Of a stretch of DNA of 64,000 nt, positions 1-8,217 are shown in pieces (the first letter of the stretch is position 1; the number at the start of each line of letters is the position of its first letter). A model generated the notes under the pieces. That model saw only the letters and a program-made list of their open reading frames with translations. It did no database searches and was not told the DNA's origin. A program made the position numbers and the translations under genes. The DNA lies in the NCBI GenBank assembly GCA_965243525.1, contig OZ251568.1:248001-312000 (forward strand), read 5' to 3'. Origin of the DNA: WTKD01 sp965243525. Its GTDB lineage: Bacteria > Spirochaetota > Spirochaetia > WTKD01.

Positions 1-545
1 TGGTATCCCACAAACCCGATGAAATTTATCACTGAATACTGCATGGTAATGAATGTATCATAGGTGGCAGTATCTGGATTGTACAGATCATCCACTCCGA
101 TCTTTTCAAAATATTTTTTTATCGAAGTCGTTTCAATAAGCGGATGTCCATTGTCATCGCGAACAACCCTTCCCGGAATCAAGGCACCTGTGGCGTCAGT
201 CTCAACCTTTTGATAGGACATAGCCAAGGGATTGTTGTAATTATCTTTGTAGTATTGTGCCTGTGTCGGGTCTATTGAGGACTCAAAGGTGCGTAAAGCA
301 GTAAGGAAATCTTCATAGCTTCCCTTCGAGGCCTGTCCTCCATGTCCTGACAGCATGGTAATGACGTTTTCCCTCTTCAAATATTCTTGCGAGTATGATT
401 GAATCCCATCTAATCCTGCCTTCACTCCCAGAGATTGAGAATGAGCAAACTCTGTCCTTGCAGACATATTTCCAAACTGCAACCCATTGCAAGCACTCAG
501 CACGAAAATCACCACACTTATACATCCTAGATGAAACAGCTTCAT
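1..545 (-). CDS. Partial lipoprotein of unknown function (3' end outside window)
   Basis: An open frame starts at ATG 545 and runs off the window edge (181 codons seen). The N-terminus is a lipoprotein signal: MKLFH, a hydrophobic core, then lipobox VLSAC, so the mature protein should be lipid-anchored at Cys19. A strong GGAGG lies upstream. The visible mature part is polar and rich in Tyr, Asn and Asp, with no motif I recognise. The matching promoter lies at 596-624. It is transcribed away from the GH3 gene only in the sense of being the next gene downstream on the same strand, but it has its own promoter. Confidence 0.75.
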   Translation of the reverse strand, partial: MKLFHLGCISVVIFVLSACNGLQFGNMSARTEFAHSQSLGVKAGLDGIQSYSQEYLKRENVITMLSGHGGQASKGSYEDFLTALRTFESSIDPTQAQYYKDNYNNPLAMSYQKVETDATGALIPGRVVRDDNGHPLIETTSIKKYFEKIGVDDLYNPDTATYDTFITMQYSVINFIGFVGY

Positions 546-595
546 AGTAAAATCCTCCGTAAATATAGTTATTTCTATTTAAAATAGTTACTTTT

Positions 596-624
596 AGTAT
601 AGTTCAACAATTCCCTGCGGACAA
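596..624 (-). promoter_or_regulatory. Promoter of the partial lipoprotein gene
   Basis: On the minus strand TTGTCC (624-619) and TATACT (601-596) are separated by exactly 17 bases, followed by an AT-rich leader and GGAGG before the ATG at 545. The leader holds a short inverted repeat, CTATTT-T-AAATAG. Confidence 0.6.
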
Positions 625-672
625 GGTTTGATTTCACATTGGTTTTTGAGGGCTATACTAGCCTTAGTCTAT

Positions 673-2283
673 TCAGTCGCGGACAGATTCTGCAGCGGCG
701 ATGGCTGCACAGGTTCGACTGCTATTGGAGCAAATCCAAGGAACACCTTTAGGATACTTCCTATGTGCATAGACACCACATAGTTCCACCACAACCATCT
801 TGCCTGCATGCTTATCGAAAAGATCTTGTATCAATACCGATTGCTCTTGCCCCGCGAAGTCTTCACCAGGAAGGGGATAGTCTTCCCGTACAACAAGCAG
901 AACATCTGCATTCGACAGACTTTGTTCTGTCTGCGGTTCTTTGAGCTCTTCAAAAGAGATAAACTGCACCCTATCGCCTAGATCAGCGAGTCTTTCGCGA
1001 AAGCTGTCAAAGGCTGGTTTTTCTTGATTGGGGCCTATACCACGAGGATTCATCAATCGTTGATAATTTTTGCGCGGACTTGTATTCAGGCAAACAATAC
1101 TCTGTTTAGAAGAAAAACGAGGCATCTTTTTATGTGAAAACTGCAGACATGCCCTCGCAAGATCGATTTCGTAGCTATCAAATTCTGCACGCTGTTCTTC
1201 TGTCAGGGCTGCACCACGAATCTGCATGATGTTGAGTTTGAGGTCAAGAATACGTAGAAGTTTGGCGTCTACCTCCGTTTCAGAAATTCTGCCATCTTGC
1301 ACTGCCTTCTTTACGTGTTCGAGTGATTGCAACTGCTTTTCAAGATAATGCTCATCGTGGTCGTAATGTTCCTCAGAAAGCATAACAATATCAACCCCTG
1401 CCTTGAGTGCCATCACAGTGGATTCTGCAGGATCGTATTTCTTCCGAATTGCTCCCATGTTCATGCTATCCGAGAGAATTACCCCCTTGAAATCCATTGT
1501 TTTGCGGAGTATGTCATGGAGAATGATCTTTGAAAGTGTGGCTGGATGCTGAGCATCTATGCGAGGATAGACAATATGCGTCGTCATCACAATATCAACA
1601 CCAGCTGCAATACCCGCCACATAGGGAAGCAGGTCTTCCTTGAGCAATCTATCCATGGTTTTGTCCACCCTCGGAAGTTCCCGATGGGTGTCTTGTTCTG
1701 TCGCACCGTGACCAGGAAAATGCTTGATCGTCGTCACGATGCCGGTTTTCTTTGCTCCTTGAATCGCCGCCGCCACATAAGATGCAACCTGTTTAGGATC
1801 CTCACCAAAGGATCGCGTGCCGATAATCGGTGATTCCGGGTGAAAATTCACATCGGCACAAGGAGCAAGCAATGTATTATATCCCACAGAGAGCATTTCT
1901 TGCCCAAAAATACGGTACATCTCTTGAATTCGCTCAGGATCTCCCAAGGCGCCGAGTGCGAGGTTTCCCGGACCTGGGTGTGAATCTGGTATCAGGACTC
2001 CCCACGCTCCTTCTTGATCAACCCCGAGCATGAGTGGAATGCCTGATCTTGTCGTTTCTGCCATGGACTGAAGCGATGCGCTAACCCTTTGTGCCTCTGC
2101 AAAATTCTCTGCATTGTCCTGACTGATATAGCACCCACATATACCATATTGATCCAATACCGCTGCGATACGCTGTGGGTCCTTTCCTGGATAGGCAAGA
2201 AGAAAGAGCTGTCCAACTTTTTCCTCTAGGCTCATCGCATCTATCATCTGTGAGAGTTCATCTGGTGAATATTTTTTATCCAT
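673..2283 (-). CDS. GH3 family glycosidase, NagZ-like
   Basis: The 536-residue protein has no signal peptide, so it acts in the cytoplasm. The GH3 catalytic domain fills roughly residues 10-340. KHFPGHG at 187-193 followed by D198-T-H200 is the His-Asp acid/base arrangement typical of beta-N-acetylglucosaminidases of the NagZ type, and the nucleophile is Asp272 in LSDSM. A further C-terminal domain (about 345-536) makes it longer than single-domain Gram-negative NagZ and closer to two-domain Gram-positive enzymes. AGGAAG precedes the ATG. It is the last gene of an operon with a ribose-type permease and binding protein, so it probably hydrolyses an imported saccharide or muropeptide. A beta-glucosidase role cannot be excluded. 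Confidence 0.85.
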   Translation of the reverse strand: MDKKYSPDELSQMIDAMSLEEKVGQLFLLAYPGKDPQRIAAVLDQYGICGCYISQDNAENFAEAQRVSASLQSMAETTRSGIPLMLGVDQEGAWGVLIPDSHPGPGNLALGALGDPERIQEMYRIFGQEMLSVGYNTLLAPCADVNFHPESPIIGTRSFGEDPKQVASYVAAAIQGAKKTGIVTTIKHFPGHGATEQDTHRELPRVDKTMDRLLKEDLLPYVAGIAAGVDIVMTTHIVYPRIDAQHPATLSKIILHDILRKTMDFKGVILSDSMNMGAIRKKYDPAESTVMALKAGVDIVMLSEEHYDHDEHYLEKQLQSLEHVKKAVQDGRISETEVDAKLLRILDLKLNIMQIRGAALTEEQRAEFDSYEIDLARACLQFSHKKMPRFSSKQSIVCLNTSPRKNYQRLMNPRGIGPNQEKPAFDSFRERLADLGDRVQFISFEELKEPQTEQSLSNADVLLVVREDYPLPGEDFAGQEQSVLIQDLFDKHAGKMVVVELCGVYAHRKYPKGVPWICSNSSRTCAAIAAAESVRD

Positions 2284-2291
2284 ATTGCTTC

Positions 2292-3299
2292 CTAGGCACG
2301 ACTCACCATTTTGTTCCGCATGGCAAGCGAAACCGAAATAAGAATGATGAGCCCCCGAAAAATGATCTGTTGATCTACTGAAAGTCCCATAAGAATGAGT
2401 CCATTGTTCAACATTCCCATGATAAGCGCTCCAAAAACAGAACCAATGACCGTCCCCTTGCCGCCAAACATGCTGGTGCCTCCAATGATGACCGCAGAAA
2501 TCACCGTCATCAAATCGCTCTCACCAAGTGTATACCGCGCTCCATGCAATCGTCCGAGATAAAGAATTCCTGCAAAAGATGCAAACATTCCGTTAAGCAT
2601 CAGCACAGATATCTTGACCCTTGCTATTCTTATCCCTGCATAGAGAGCAGCTACCTTGTTTCCTCCCGTCGCAAGAACTTTCTTTCCATAGGGGCTGTGA
2701 TTCAGCAAGAGATGTCCTATAATCGCAACAAAAATCATCCACACAAAGAGCACCGGAACTGGCCCTATATCGCCAGAGCCAAATACGAATGAAAAGATAT
2801 CGTTGCTAATAGGAATAGATTGCAATCCACTCACCCAACGCGCCAAGCCGAATACAATTCCTCCAGTGCCCAACGTAGCCAGGAAGGAAGGAATTCCCAC
2901 ATAGGCAACGAAAACACCATTCAAAAATCCAGTCAGCGCTCCTGCTGCAAATCCAGCACAGACGCTCAAGAGAATGCTCCCAGTGCTTCGCAAGACAAGC
3001 GCAGCAATAATGGAAGAAAGCGCAACTACGGATCCAAAAGAAAGGTCTATCTCTCCAGCAGTAAGGACAAAGGTCATGCCTACCGCCATAATTGAGATCA
3101 CCGCGCTTTGTCGCACGATATTCAAGAGGTTGTTTCCCGTTAAAAACCCCCTATCAAACAGTATCACCGAAAAAAAGACAAGCAAGACTATGAATATGAT
3201 GTAGATAATGTATTGCGACCACTGAATATGTGCGAATATTCCTGGTAGTTTGGAAGCTCCCGGGATGGCCTTAGATTTTTGTGTAGCGCGTTTTTTCAT
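2292..3299 (-). CDS. Ribose-type ABC transporter permease
   Basis: The 335-residue integral membrane protein belongs to the RbsC/BPD_transp_2 family. Family signatures are visible: GEIDLSFGS in the first half and GGTSMFGGKG followed by GMLNNGLILMG near the C-terminus, with about eight to ten hydrophobic segments. A basic cytoplasmic N-terminus (MKKRATQKSK) precedes the first helix. It would form the membrane channel for a sugar bound by the protein at 3708-4805. It starts 73 bases after the remnant of the ATPase gene and ends 8 bases before the GH3 gene. With its ATPase gone the transporter can work only if another CUT2-type ATPase, such as the one at 8218, serves it. Confidence 0.88.
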   Translation of the reverse strand: MKKRATQKSKAIPGASKLPGIFAHIQWSQYIIYIIFIVLLVFFSVILFDRGFLTGNNLLNIVRQSAVISIMAVGMTFVLTAGEIDLSFGSVVALSSIIAALVLRSTGSILLSVCAGFAAGALTGFLNGVFVAYVGIPSFLATLGTGGIVFGLARWVSGLQSIPISNDIFSFVFGSGDIGPVPVLFVWMIFVAIIGHLLLNHSPYGKKVLATGGNKVAALYAGIRIARVKISVLMLNGMFASFAGILYLGRLHGARYTLGESDLMTVISAVIIGGTSMFGGKGTVIGSVFGALIMGMLNNGLILMGLSVDQQIIFRGLIILISVSLAMRNKMVSRA

Positions 3300-3372
3300 G
3301 ATTAGTGTATCCTAACAGAGAATATAATCTATCAATATCCCAGCCCTCCGTCGATCCTTGATGCGCCACCCT

Positions 3373-3690
3373 TCACTTTTTTAATATCGTAAAGTTGTCA
3401 AAGATGCAAAGCACATCATCGAGATCATGGGTGATATAGGTTGAAACATCAATCCAATGCCAAATTCTCTTGCCCCTCCGAGGTTTGTATACCTTGCCTC
3501 CTTACCAAAAATTGAAATACTACCGGCATCCCTTTTATAGGTGCCGGTAAGGATATTCATCAATGTCGTTTTTCCCGCTGCGTTTTTGCCAAGATGCCTC
3601 ACCCTTGTTCAAAAAGAAATCAACCTGGTGCAGTACCTGTCTTCCGTCAATAGTAAGGCATAGCCCTCGTGCATCAAGCGCAGCTTTCAT
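3373..3690 (-). pseudogene. Remnant of a ribose-type ABC ATPase gene
   Basis: From ATG 3690 the frame encodes a normal ABC ATPase start (MKAALDARG ... VLHQVDFFLNKGE). It then shifts frame, and the neighbouring frame continues LGKNAAGKTTLMNILTG (Walker A) to FGIGLMFQ (Q-loop). A third frame then gives TYITHDLDDVL (H-loop) and ILKK-stop at 3375-3373. The signature and Walker B region between Q-loop and H-loop is missing, and so is the whole second ABC domain expected of an RbsA/MglA protein of about 500 residues. The piece sits exactly where the ATPase gene belongs, between binding protein and permease. It is a decayed gene with at least three lesions. Confidence 0.85.
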
Positions 3691-3707
3691 ATTAAGTTTG
3701 CAGCAAC

Positions 3708-4805
3708 CTATCTAAGCTCTGCAGCAACCTCTGCCGGCAATGCAGTGTTCAGCGACTCTTGCCATGCATCTTTGATATTTGATGCATTAACCTGAATCGC
3801 GGGCACTGTTACGAAGGCTGGGGTTTCTCTTCCTAAGGCATTCAATGCACCGATGCGAGCGAGCGTCTCCCCAAGTACAAAGGGCAAATCAGCGACGATC
3901 CCCCTCATATTGCCATCCTTCACCATATTCAAGGCGTTATTTGCGCCAAGATCCATGGTGAACACCGCAACATCTTCAGCAGCTGAAGAACGAAGTCCTG
4001 CAACCACTCCCTCTGCAATCGTATCCCAAGGGGCATAAATCGCATCTATTTCCGGGTATTGCGTGACAATCGCTGAAGCGATAACATCTCCATCAGCCGG
4101 GTTTGCAATCCCCCTCTTGGTAAGGATGTTTATATTTGGATAGTCTCGTCTGAGCACAGCCTCTACTGCTGTATCACGTTGATTCGTCACATAATAATCC
4201 GCATCATGATAGATAAGCGCAACATCGCCCCGTCCGCCCAAGGTATCTGCAATCATATCAGCAGTGAGCTTTCCCATTTGAAACAAATCGTCGGTAACAA
4301 TGGCGGCATAGTCCTGTCCATGCACAAAATCTGCGGGCAGATTGCTGATCAGCACGAGGGTAACGCCTTGGTCGATTGCCTCACGAAAGGCAACTGCGCC
4401 ACTCACCGGATCTATGACCAGGGTGATGATAATGTCAGGCGATCTGGCAAGGATGGTTTCAACATCGGTTCTTTGTTTGTTTGCATCGAATTCTGCATCA
4501 GTTATGGCAAGAATCTGCACATTCAGTTCATCAAAGGCCTGTGATATGCCGTCTATGACCGCACTTGCCCAACTCGATGAGGTGTGCATAAGCACTGCAG
4601 CGGTGTATTCTTTGCCGCGTATAGTATCCAAATCATCTGCTGAAATCTGTATCTCTTCATATCCAATCGGTGCTTCCCCCAGTGGCCCCCGGGTTTCGTA
4701 TACAAAATCCTCAACAGGATCTTCCTCCGTTGTTCCAACAGCAAAAACAAGCGCCATCCCCAAAAGTAACAACGCACATACCATAGCTAGTTTTGTATAA
4801 TTCAT
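3708..4805 (-). CDS. Periplasmic sugar-binding protein, ribose type
   Basis: The 365-residue protein has a signal peptide (MNYTKLAMVC to LVFA) and mature start VGTTEED, an end typical of spirochaete binding proteins. The rest has the Peripla_BP_4 fold of RbsB/XylF-like proteins: an early beta-strand YTAAVLMHTSSS, the hinge region IITLVIDPVSGAVAF, and IDAIYAPWDTIAEG. AGGAG lies five bases before the ATG. It is first in the operon with the ATPase remnant, permease and GH3 gene. The ligand cannot be read from sequence; with GH3 and a divergent GH16 beta-glucanase nearby, a glucan- or chitin-derived sugar is possible. Confidence 0.85.
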   Translation of the reverse strand: MNYTKLAMVCALLLLGMALVFAVGTTEEDPVEDFVYETRGPLGEAPIGYEEIQISADDLDTIRGKEYTAAVLMHTSSSWASAVIDGISQAFDELNVQILAITDAEFDANKQRTDVETILARSPDIIITLVIDPVSGAVAFREAIDQGVTLVLISNLPADFVHGQDYAAIVTDDLFQMGKLTADMIADTLGGRGDVALIYHDADYYVTNQRDTAVEAVLRRDYPNINILTKRGIANPADGDVIASAIVTQYPEIDAIYAPWDTIAEGVVAGLRSSAAEDVAVFTMDLGANNALNMVKDGNMRGIVADLPFVLGETLARIGALNALGRETPAFVTVPAIQVNASNIKDAWQESLNTALPAEVAAELR

Positions 4806-4977
4806 ATATACTCCTTTTATTTATGGTATAGGGAATAGTAATCACTAGTCTACATAAGCTGCATAAAAATATACCGTCATTTTTATAGATTTCAAAATTA
4901 GGCACAGCATCACACATAATTGTAGCCATGCAGGCAATGTTCCGTCGATTTTAATGCTCATTTCTGTTTAGTTGTTG

Positions 4978-5000
4978 CCTTTCTCAGATCTTCATATACT
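4978..5000 (+). promoter_or_regulatory. Probable promoter of GH16 gene 1, abutting its start codon
   Basis: TATACT at 4995-5000 is preceded at a 17-base distance by TTGTTG in the run TTAGTTGTTGCC. Only eight bases separate the -10 element from the ATG at 5009 and no Shine-Dalgarno sequence is present, so the transcript would be nearly leaderless. The outer limit of the -35 element is approximate. Confidence 0.5.
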
Positions 5001-5008
5001 CTCTAGAA

Positions 5009-5923
5009 ATGAATACACAGCACAAAATTTTTGTCATCATTGCAGTTCTTTGCATATTTTTCACTACTTGTATCAATGCCGGTAGTGGTCTCAGGCATGA
5101 CAATCAAAACAGCGTTAGTCAATCACCAAATACTCCAAGCGTTTCACCTTGGCGACTCGTTTGGCAAGATGAATTTGATTATACTGGCTTGCCGGATCAA
5201 GAAAAATGGAATTACGATGTGGGCACCGGAAGTCAATATGGGCTTAATGGCTGGGGCAACAATGAAAGGCAGTATTACACCCAGGCAGATAGTGAAAACG
5301 TATGGGTAGAAAACGGACTGCTCACAATAACAGCAAAACACACTGAGAATCAACAAACTAATGAACAATTTCCTTCTCAGATCTATGAAGATTATACTAG
5401 CGCACGCTTGATTACCAAAGATAGGGCTACCTGGACCTATGGTAGGTTTGAGATTCGTGCCAAGACGGCTCCGGGCAGAGGACTTTGGTCTGCGATTTGG
5501 CTGCTTTCAGCCAATAATCCCTATGGCAATTGGCCAATGAGTGGCGAAATAGACATCATGGAGCATGTTGGATTCGACCCTGATCACACGCACAATGCAA
5601 TTCACACACAGGAATACAACCATTTACGAGGCACACAAGTTACAGGAACCCATTATCTCAGCGATGCAACAACTGATTTCCACACCTATGCTTTAGAATG
5701 GCATTCCGACAAGCTCCTTTTCTTTGTTAACGATGTTCAGACAATGGAATTCAGAAAATCAGACCCTCCGAACACTGCTAAATGGCCCTTCGATCATCCC
5801 TTCTACCTCATCATTAATCTAGCGGTGGGAGGCAATTGGGGTGGATTGCGAGGCGTTGACGACAATGCATTTCCTACTTCAATGCAGGTTGATTTTGTTC
5901 GGGTGTATGAATTGCGTCAATAG
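5009..5923 (+). CDS. GH16 endo-beta-1,3-glucanase (laminarinase-type) lipoprotein
   Basis: The 304-residue enzyme starts with a lipoprotein signal, lipobox FFTTC with Cys21. The GH16 jelly-roll domain covers about residues 48-303 (WRLVWQDEFDYTG to VDFVRVYEL). The active-site strand GEIDIMEHVG gives nucleophile Glu180, Asp182 and acid/base Glu185, in the form seen in laminarinases and lichenases. Its surface location suits attack on beta-1,3- or mixed-linked glucans. It has no Shine-Dalgarno sequence and a promoter just upstream. A close paralogue lies at 21885. It diverges from the binding protein operon ending at 673, which could take up products. Confidence 0.9.
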   Translation: MNTQHKIFVIIAVLCIFFTTCINAGSGLRHDNQNSVSQSPNTPSVSPWRLVWQDEFDYTGLPDQEKWNYDVGTGSQYGLNGWGNNERQYYTQADSENVWVENGLLTITAKHTENQQTNEQFPSQIYEDYTSARLITKDRATWTYGRFEIRAKTAPGRGLWSAIWLLSANNPYGNWPMSGEIDIMEHVGFDPDHTHNAIHTQEYNHLRGTQVTGTHYLSDATTDFHTYALEWHSDKLLFFVNDVQTMEFRKSDPPNTAKWPFDHPFYLIINLAVGGNWGGLRGVDDNAFPTSMQVDFVRVYELRQ

Positions 5924-5951
5924 CATCTGTCTTTCACACAGCAGCAATCCA

Positions 5952-5983
5952 AGGAGAAGGCTTACAGACGAAGTCCTTCTCCT
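5952..5983 (+). terminator. Hairpin downstream of GH16 gene 1
   Basis: AGGAGAAGG (5952-5960) and CCTTCTCCT (5975-5983) form a perfect 9-bp stem with a 14-base loop. There is no U-run after it on either strand, so it is a weak intrinsic terminator or a transcript-stabilising hairpin. Confidence 0.45.
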
Positions 5984-6165
5984 GCTATCTAAAAATCCGT
6001 AACTCGCTGCAGACGTACACCACTTCCTGTGATATGATCATGCAGCAATGTCTATATACTAGTTAATTCGCAAAGAAATTATAAAATCTGTTTTGATGGA
6101 TTTAAAGATGTGCACCTGAGACAATAAGCCCAGGCACACGAGATAATCAATTTCGTAACAATCGA

Positions 6166-7170
6166 CTATTTATTTGTCAGCGCCTGTCTTCCCTCAAGCA
6201 ATGCGTCTACATTTTCGTCGGTGATGGGTACCCAGGGGACATTGTATACTTTTTCCGTACCGCCATCCCATGCAAGGTTGTCCCAGACTTCAGCGGTTGG
6301 CTCGTATTCATTTCCTACTACCGCACGGAGTGCAAGATCCAAAGCTCCTTGTGCTTGACCGACAGCATCCTGAAGTATGCTAGTCATTTCATCATTTTTG
6401 ACTGCGTGCATAGCATCGGTGACACCATCTATGCCGGCGATGGCAAAATCAGCAACATCAAGGCCAGATTGCTTGATTGCCTGAATAGCACCAAGTGCCA
6501 TTTCGTCGTTTTGTCCTATAACACCGTCTATTTCTCCTGGATGTGCATTCAACCAATCCTCCATAAGGGTGAGTGCTTCTGCACGCGACCAGTTTGCGGT
6601 TTTCATTTCAAGCAATGTTACGCCAGGATAGCTTTCAAGTGCCTGCAGATTTCCTTCTCTGCGTTCTATTTGAGCTGATTGACCTATGGGGCCTTCTATG
6701 ATGACTACGTTTCCGCTGTCTCCAATTTGACTCAGCACATAATCAGCTTCCATTTTTCCGGAAACCACATCGTTTGAACCTATATAGGAATACAATTTGT
6801 CAGAGTTTACTCGCGTATTTGATCCTACAACAGGGATGCTCGCCGCTGCGGCAAGTTCCACTGCTGCTGCACCTGCATCTACATCAATGGGAACGAAGAG
6901 GATAGCGTCGTAGCCCTGAGATACCATCGTCTCGAATTGGCTGAATTGTACCGAAGCGTCATAGTTTCCATCGAATACAGTGACTTCCACCATTCCACTT
7001 TCTACTGCTGGATGGCGTTCCAAGGCCGTCGACCAAAGGCGCATATACTCACCTTTCAGTCCATAAACTGCAGCCCCTACTTTATAACTACCACTTTCTT
7101 CACGACCATAGGCAAAGAGCATGACCGCGCTGAATAACAACACTCCAACGAGTGCAACAAATTTTTTCAT
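6166..7170 (-). CDS. Periplasmic sugar/polyol-binding protein, ribose type
   Basis: The 334-residue protein has a signal peptide (MKKFVALVGV to LFA), then YGREESG and a Peripla_BP_4 domain: YKVGAAVYGL, AILFVPIDVDAGA, VIIEGPIGQSAQIERREG, GVIGQNDEMALGAIQA and FAIAGIDGVTDAM. These are the classic RbsB segments, including the Asn-Asp and Gly-Ile-Asp-Gly ligand loops. AAGGAGG lies a normal distance before ATG. It is the last gene of the operon beginning with dhaK at 12615, so its ligand is predicted to be the polyol or ketose handled by that operon, probably a tetritol such as threitol. Confidence 0.87.
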   Translation of the reverse strand: MKKFVALVGVLLFSAVMLFAYGREESGSYKVGAAVYGLKGEYMRLWSTALERHPAVESGMVEVTVFDGNYDASVQFSQFETMVSQGYDAILFVPIDVDAGAAAVELAAAASIPVVGSNTRVNSDKLYSYIGSNDVVSGKMEADYVLSQIGDSGNVVIIEGPIGQSAQIERREGNLQALESYPGVTLLEMKTANWSRAEALTLMEDWLNAHPGEIDGVIGQNDEMALGAIQAIKQSGLDVADFAIAGIDGVTDAMHAVKNDEMTSILQDAVGQAQGALDLALRAVVGNEYEPTAEVWDNLAWDGGTEKVYNVPWVPITDENVDALLEGRQALTNK

Positions 7171-7199
7171 AGTACCTCCTTAAATGATACTGATGTAAC

Positions 7200-8213
7200 T
7201 TACCTTGCAGCCTTATTTCTCAAAAAATCCAATAGTACTGCAAGCATGATAATAAGCCCCTTTACTACTTGCTGGTAGTAAGAGGATACTCCTAATAAAT
7301 TTAGTCCATTGTTAATCACTCCTATGATGAGTACCCCGAAGAGGGTGCCAAGTAGCTGGCCTTTTCCACCCTTGAGGTTCGTGCCCCCTATCACCACTGC
7401 TGCTATCGCATCAAGTTCGTATGCTTGCCCGGCTTGTGGAAGCCCAGAAGTGGTACGGGCGGTAAGTATGATGCCTCCCAAGGCCGCAAGAACCCCAGAT
7501 ATTACATACACAGAGAAAAGCACTTGTTTCACGTTGACTCCAGAAACCCATGCACTTTTCTCATTTCCTCCCGCTGCATAGATATGTCTGCCATACCGAG
7601 TGCGATACAAAAATATGTAGAGGAGAACAAATGCAAAAATGAAAATAAGTACGGGGATGGGAATTCCAAGGAAATTTCCAGTTCCAACTGCGAGAAAGGC
7701 ACTGCTCAGTTGAGGGATGGGAATGCCACCAGAGTAAATATACGTAAGACCACGTGCAACACTCAGCATACCAAGCGTCACTACGAATGCAGGCATTTCA
7801 AGGTATGCAACACAAGTACCGTTTATGGCTCCAAGCAGTGCACCCGCAAGCAATGTAGTAATAATGATGATGGGCAAGGGATAGACAACACCACCCATCG
7901 TTTGACTTGCCATGCTTGCTGCGATGACACCTGCAAATGCAAGCACTGAACCCACTGAAAGATCTATGCCTCCAGTAAGGATGACAAATGTCATACCAAG
8001 TGATAACAGTCCATTTATTGATATCTGCCGGAGCACATTGAGAAGGTTTCTCGAACGAATAAAATTCGGCGTTGCAATGAAAAGAGCGAGGCAGAGAAAG
8101 AAAAACACAATGATGATTCCGTAATTCTTAAAAATATACTTGTAACTGGGTAGAATTATGGAATTTTTTTCCGTTTTTTTAATAGTGATTTGTTTCATAA
8201 TTTTTAGCTTCAT
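7200..8213 (-). CDS. Ribose-type ABC transporter permease
   Basis: An RbsC/BPD_transp_2 permease. The longest frame opens at 8267, but this overlaps the ATPase gene. The ATG at 8213 lies four bases after the ATPase stop and is the likelier start; ATG 8198 (MKQITIKK) is also possible. Family motifs are GGIDLSVGS in the first third and GGTNLKGGKG with GVINNGLNLLG near the end, plus around eight hydrophobic helices. It pairs with the ATPase at 8218 and the binding protein at 6166 and should import the same polyol or ketose. Confidence 0.85.
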   Translation of the reverse strand: MKLKIMKQITIKKTEKNSIILPSYKYIFKNYGIIIVFFFLCLALFIATPNFIRSRNLLNVLRQISINGLLSLGMTFVILTGGIDLSVGSVLAFAGVIAASMASQTMGGVVYPLPIIIITTLLAGALLGAINGTCVAYLEMPAFVVTLGMLSVARGLTYIYSGGIPIPQLSSAFLAVGTGNFLGIPIPVLIFIFAFVLLYIFLYRTRYGRHIYAAGGNEKSAWVSGVNVKQVLFSVYVISGVLAALGGIILTARTTSGLPQAGQAYELDAIAAVVIGGTNLKGGKGQLLGTLFGVLIIGVINNGLNLLGVSSYYQQVVKGLIIMLAVLLDFLRNKAAR

Positions 8214-8217
8214 AGTT

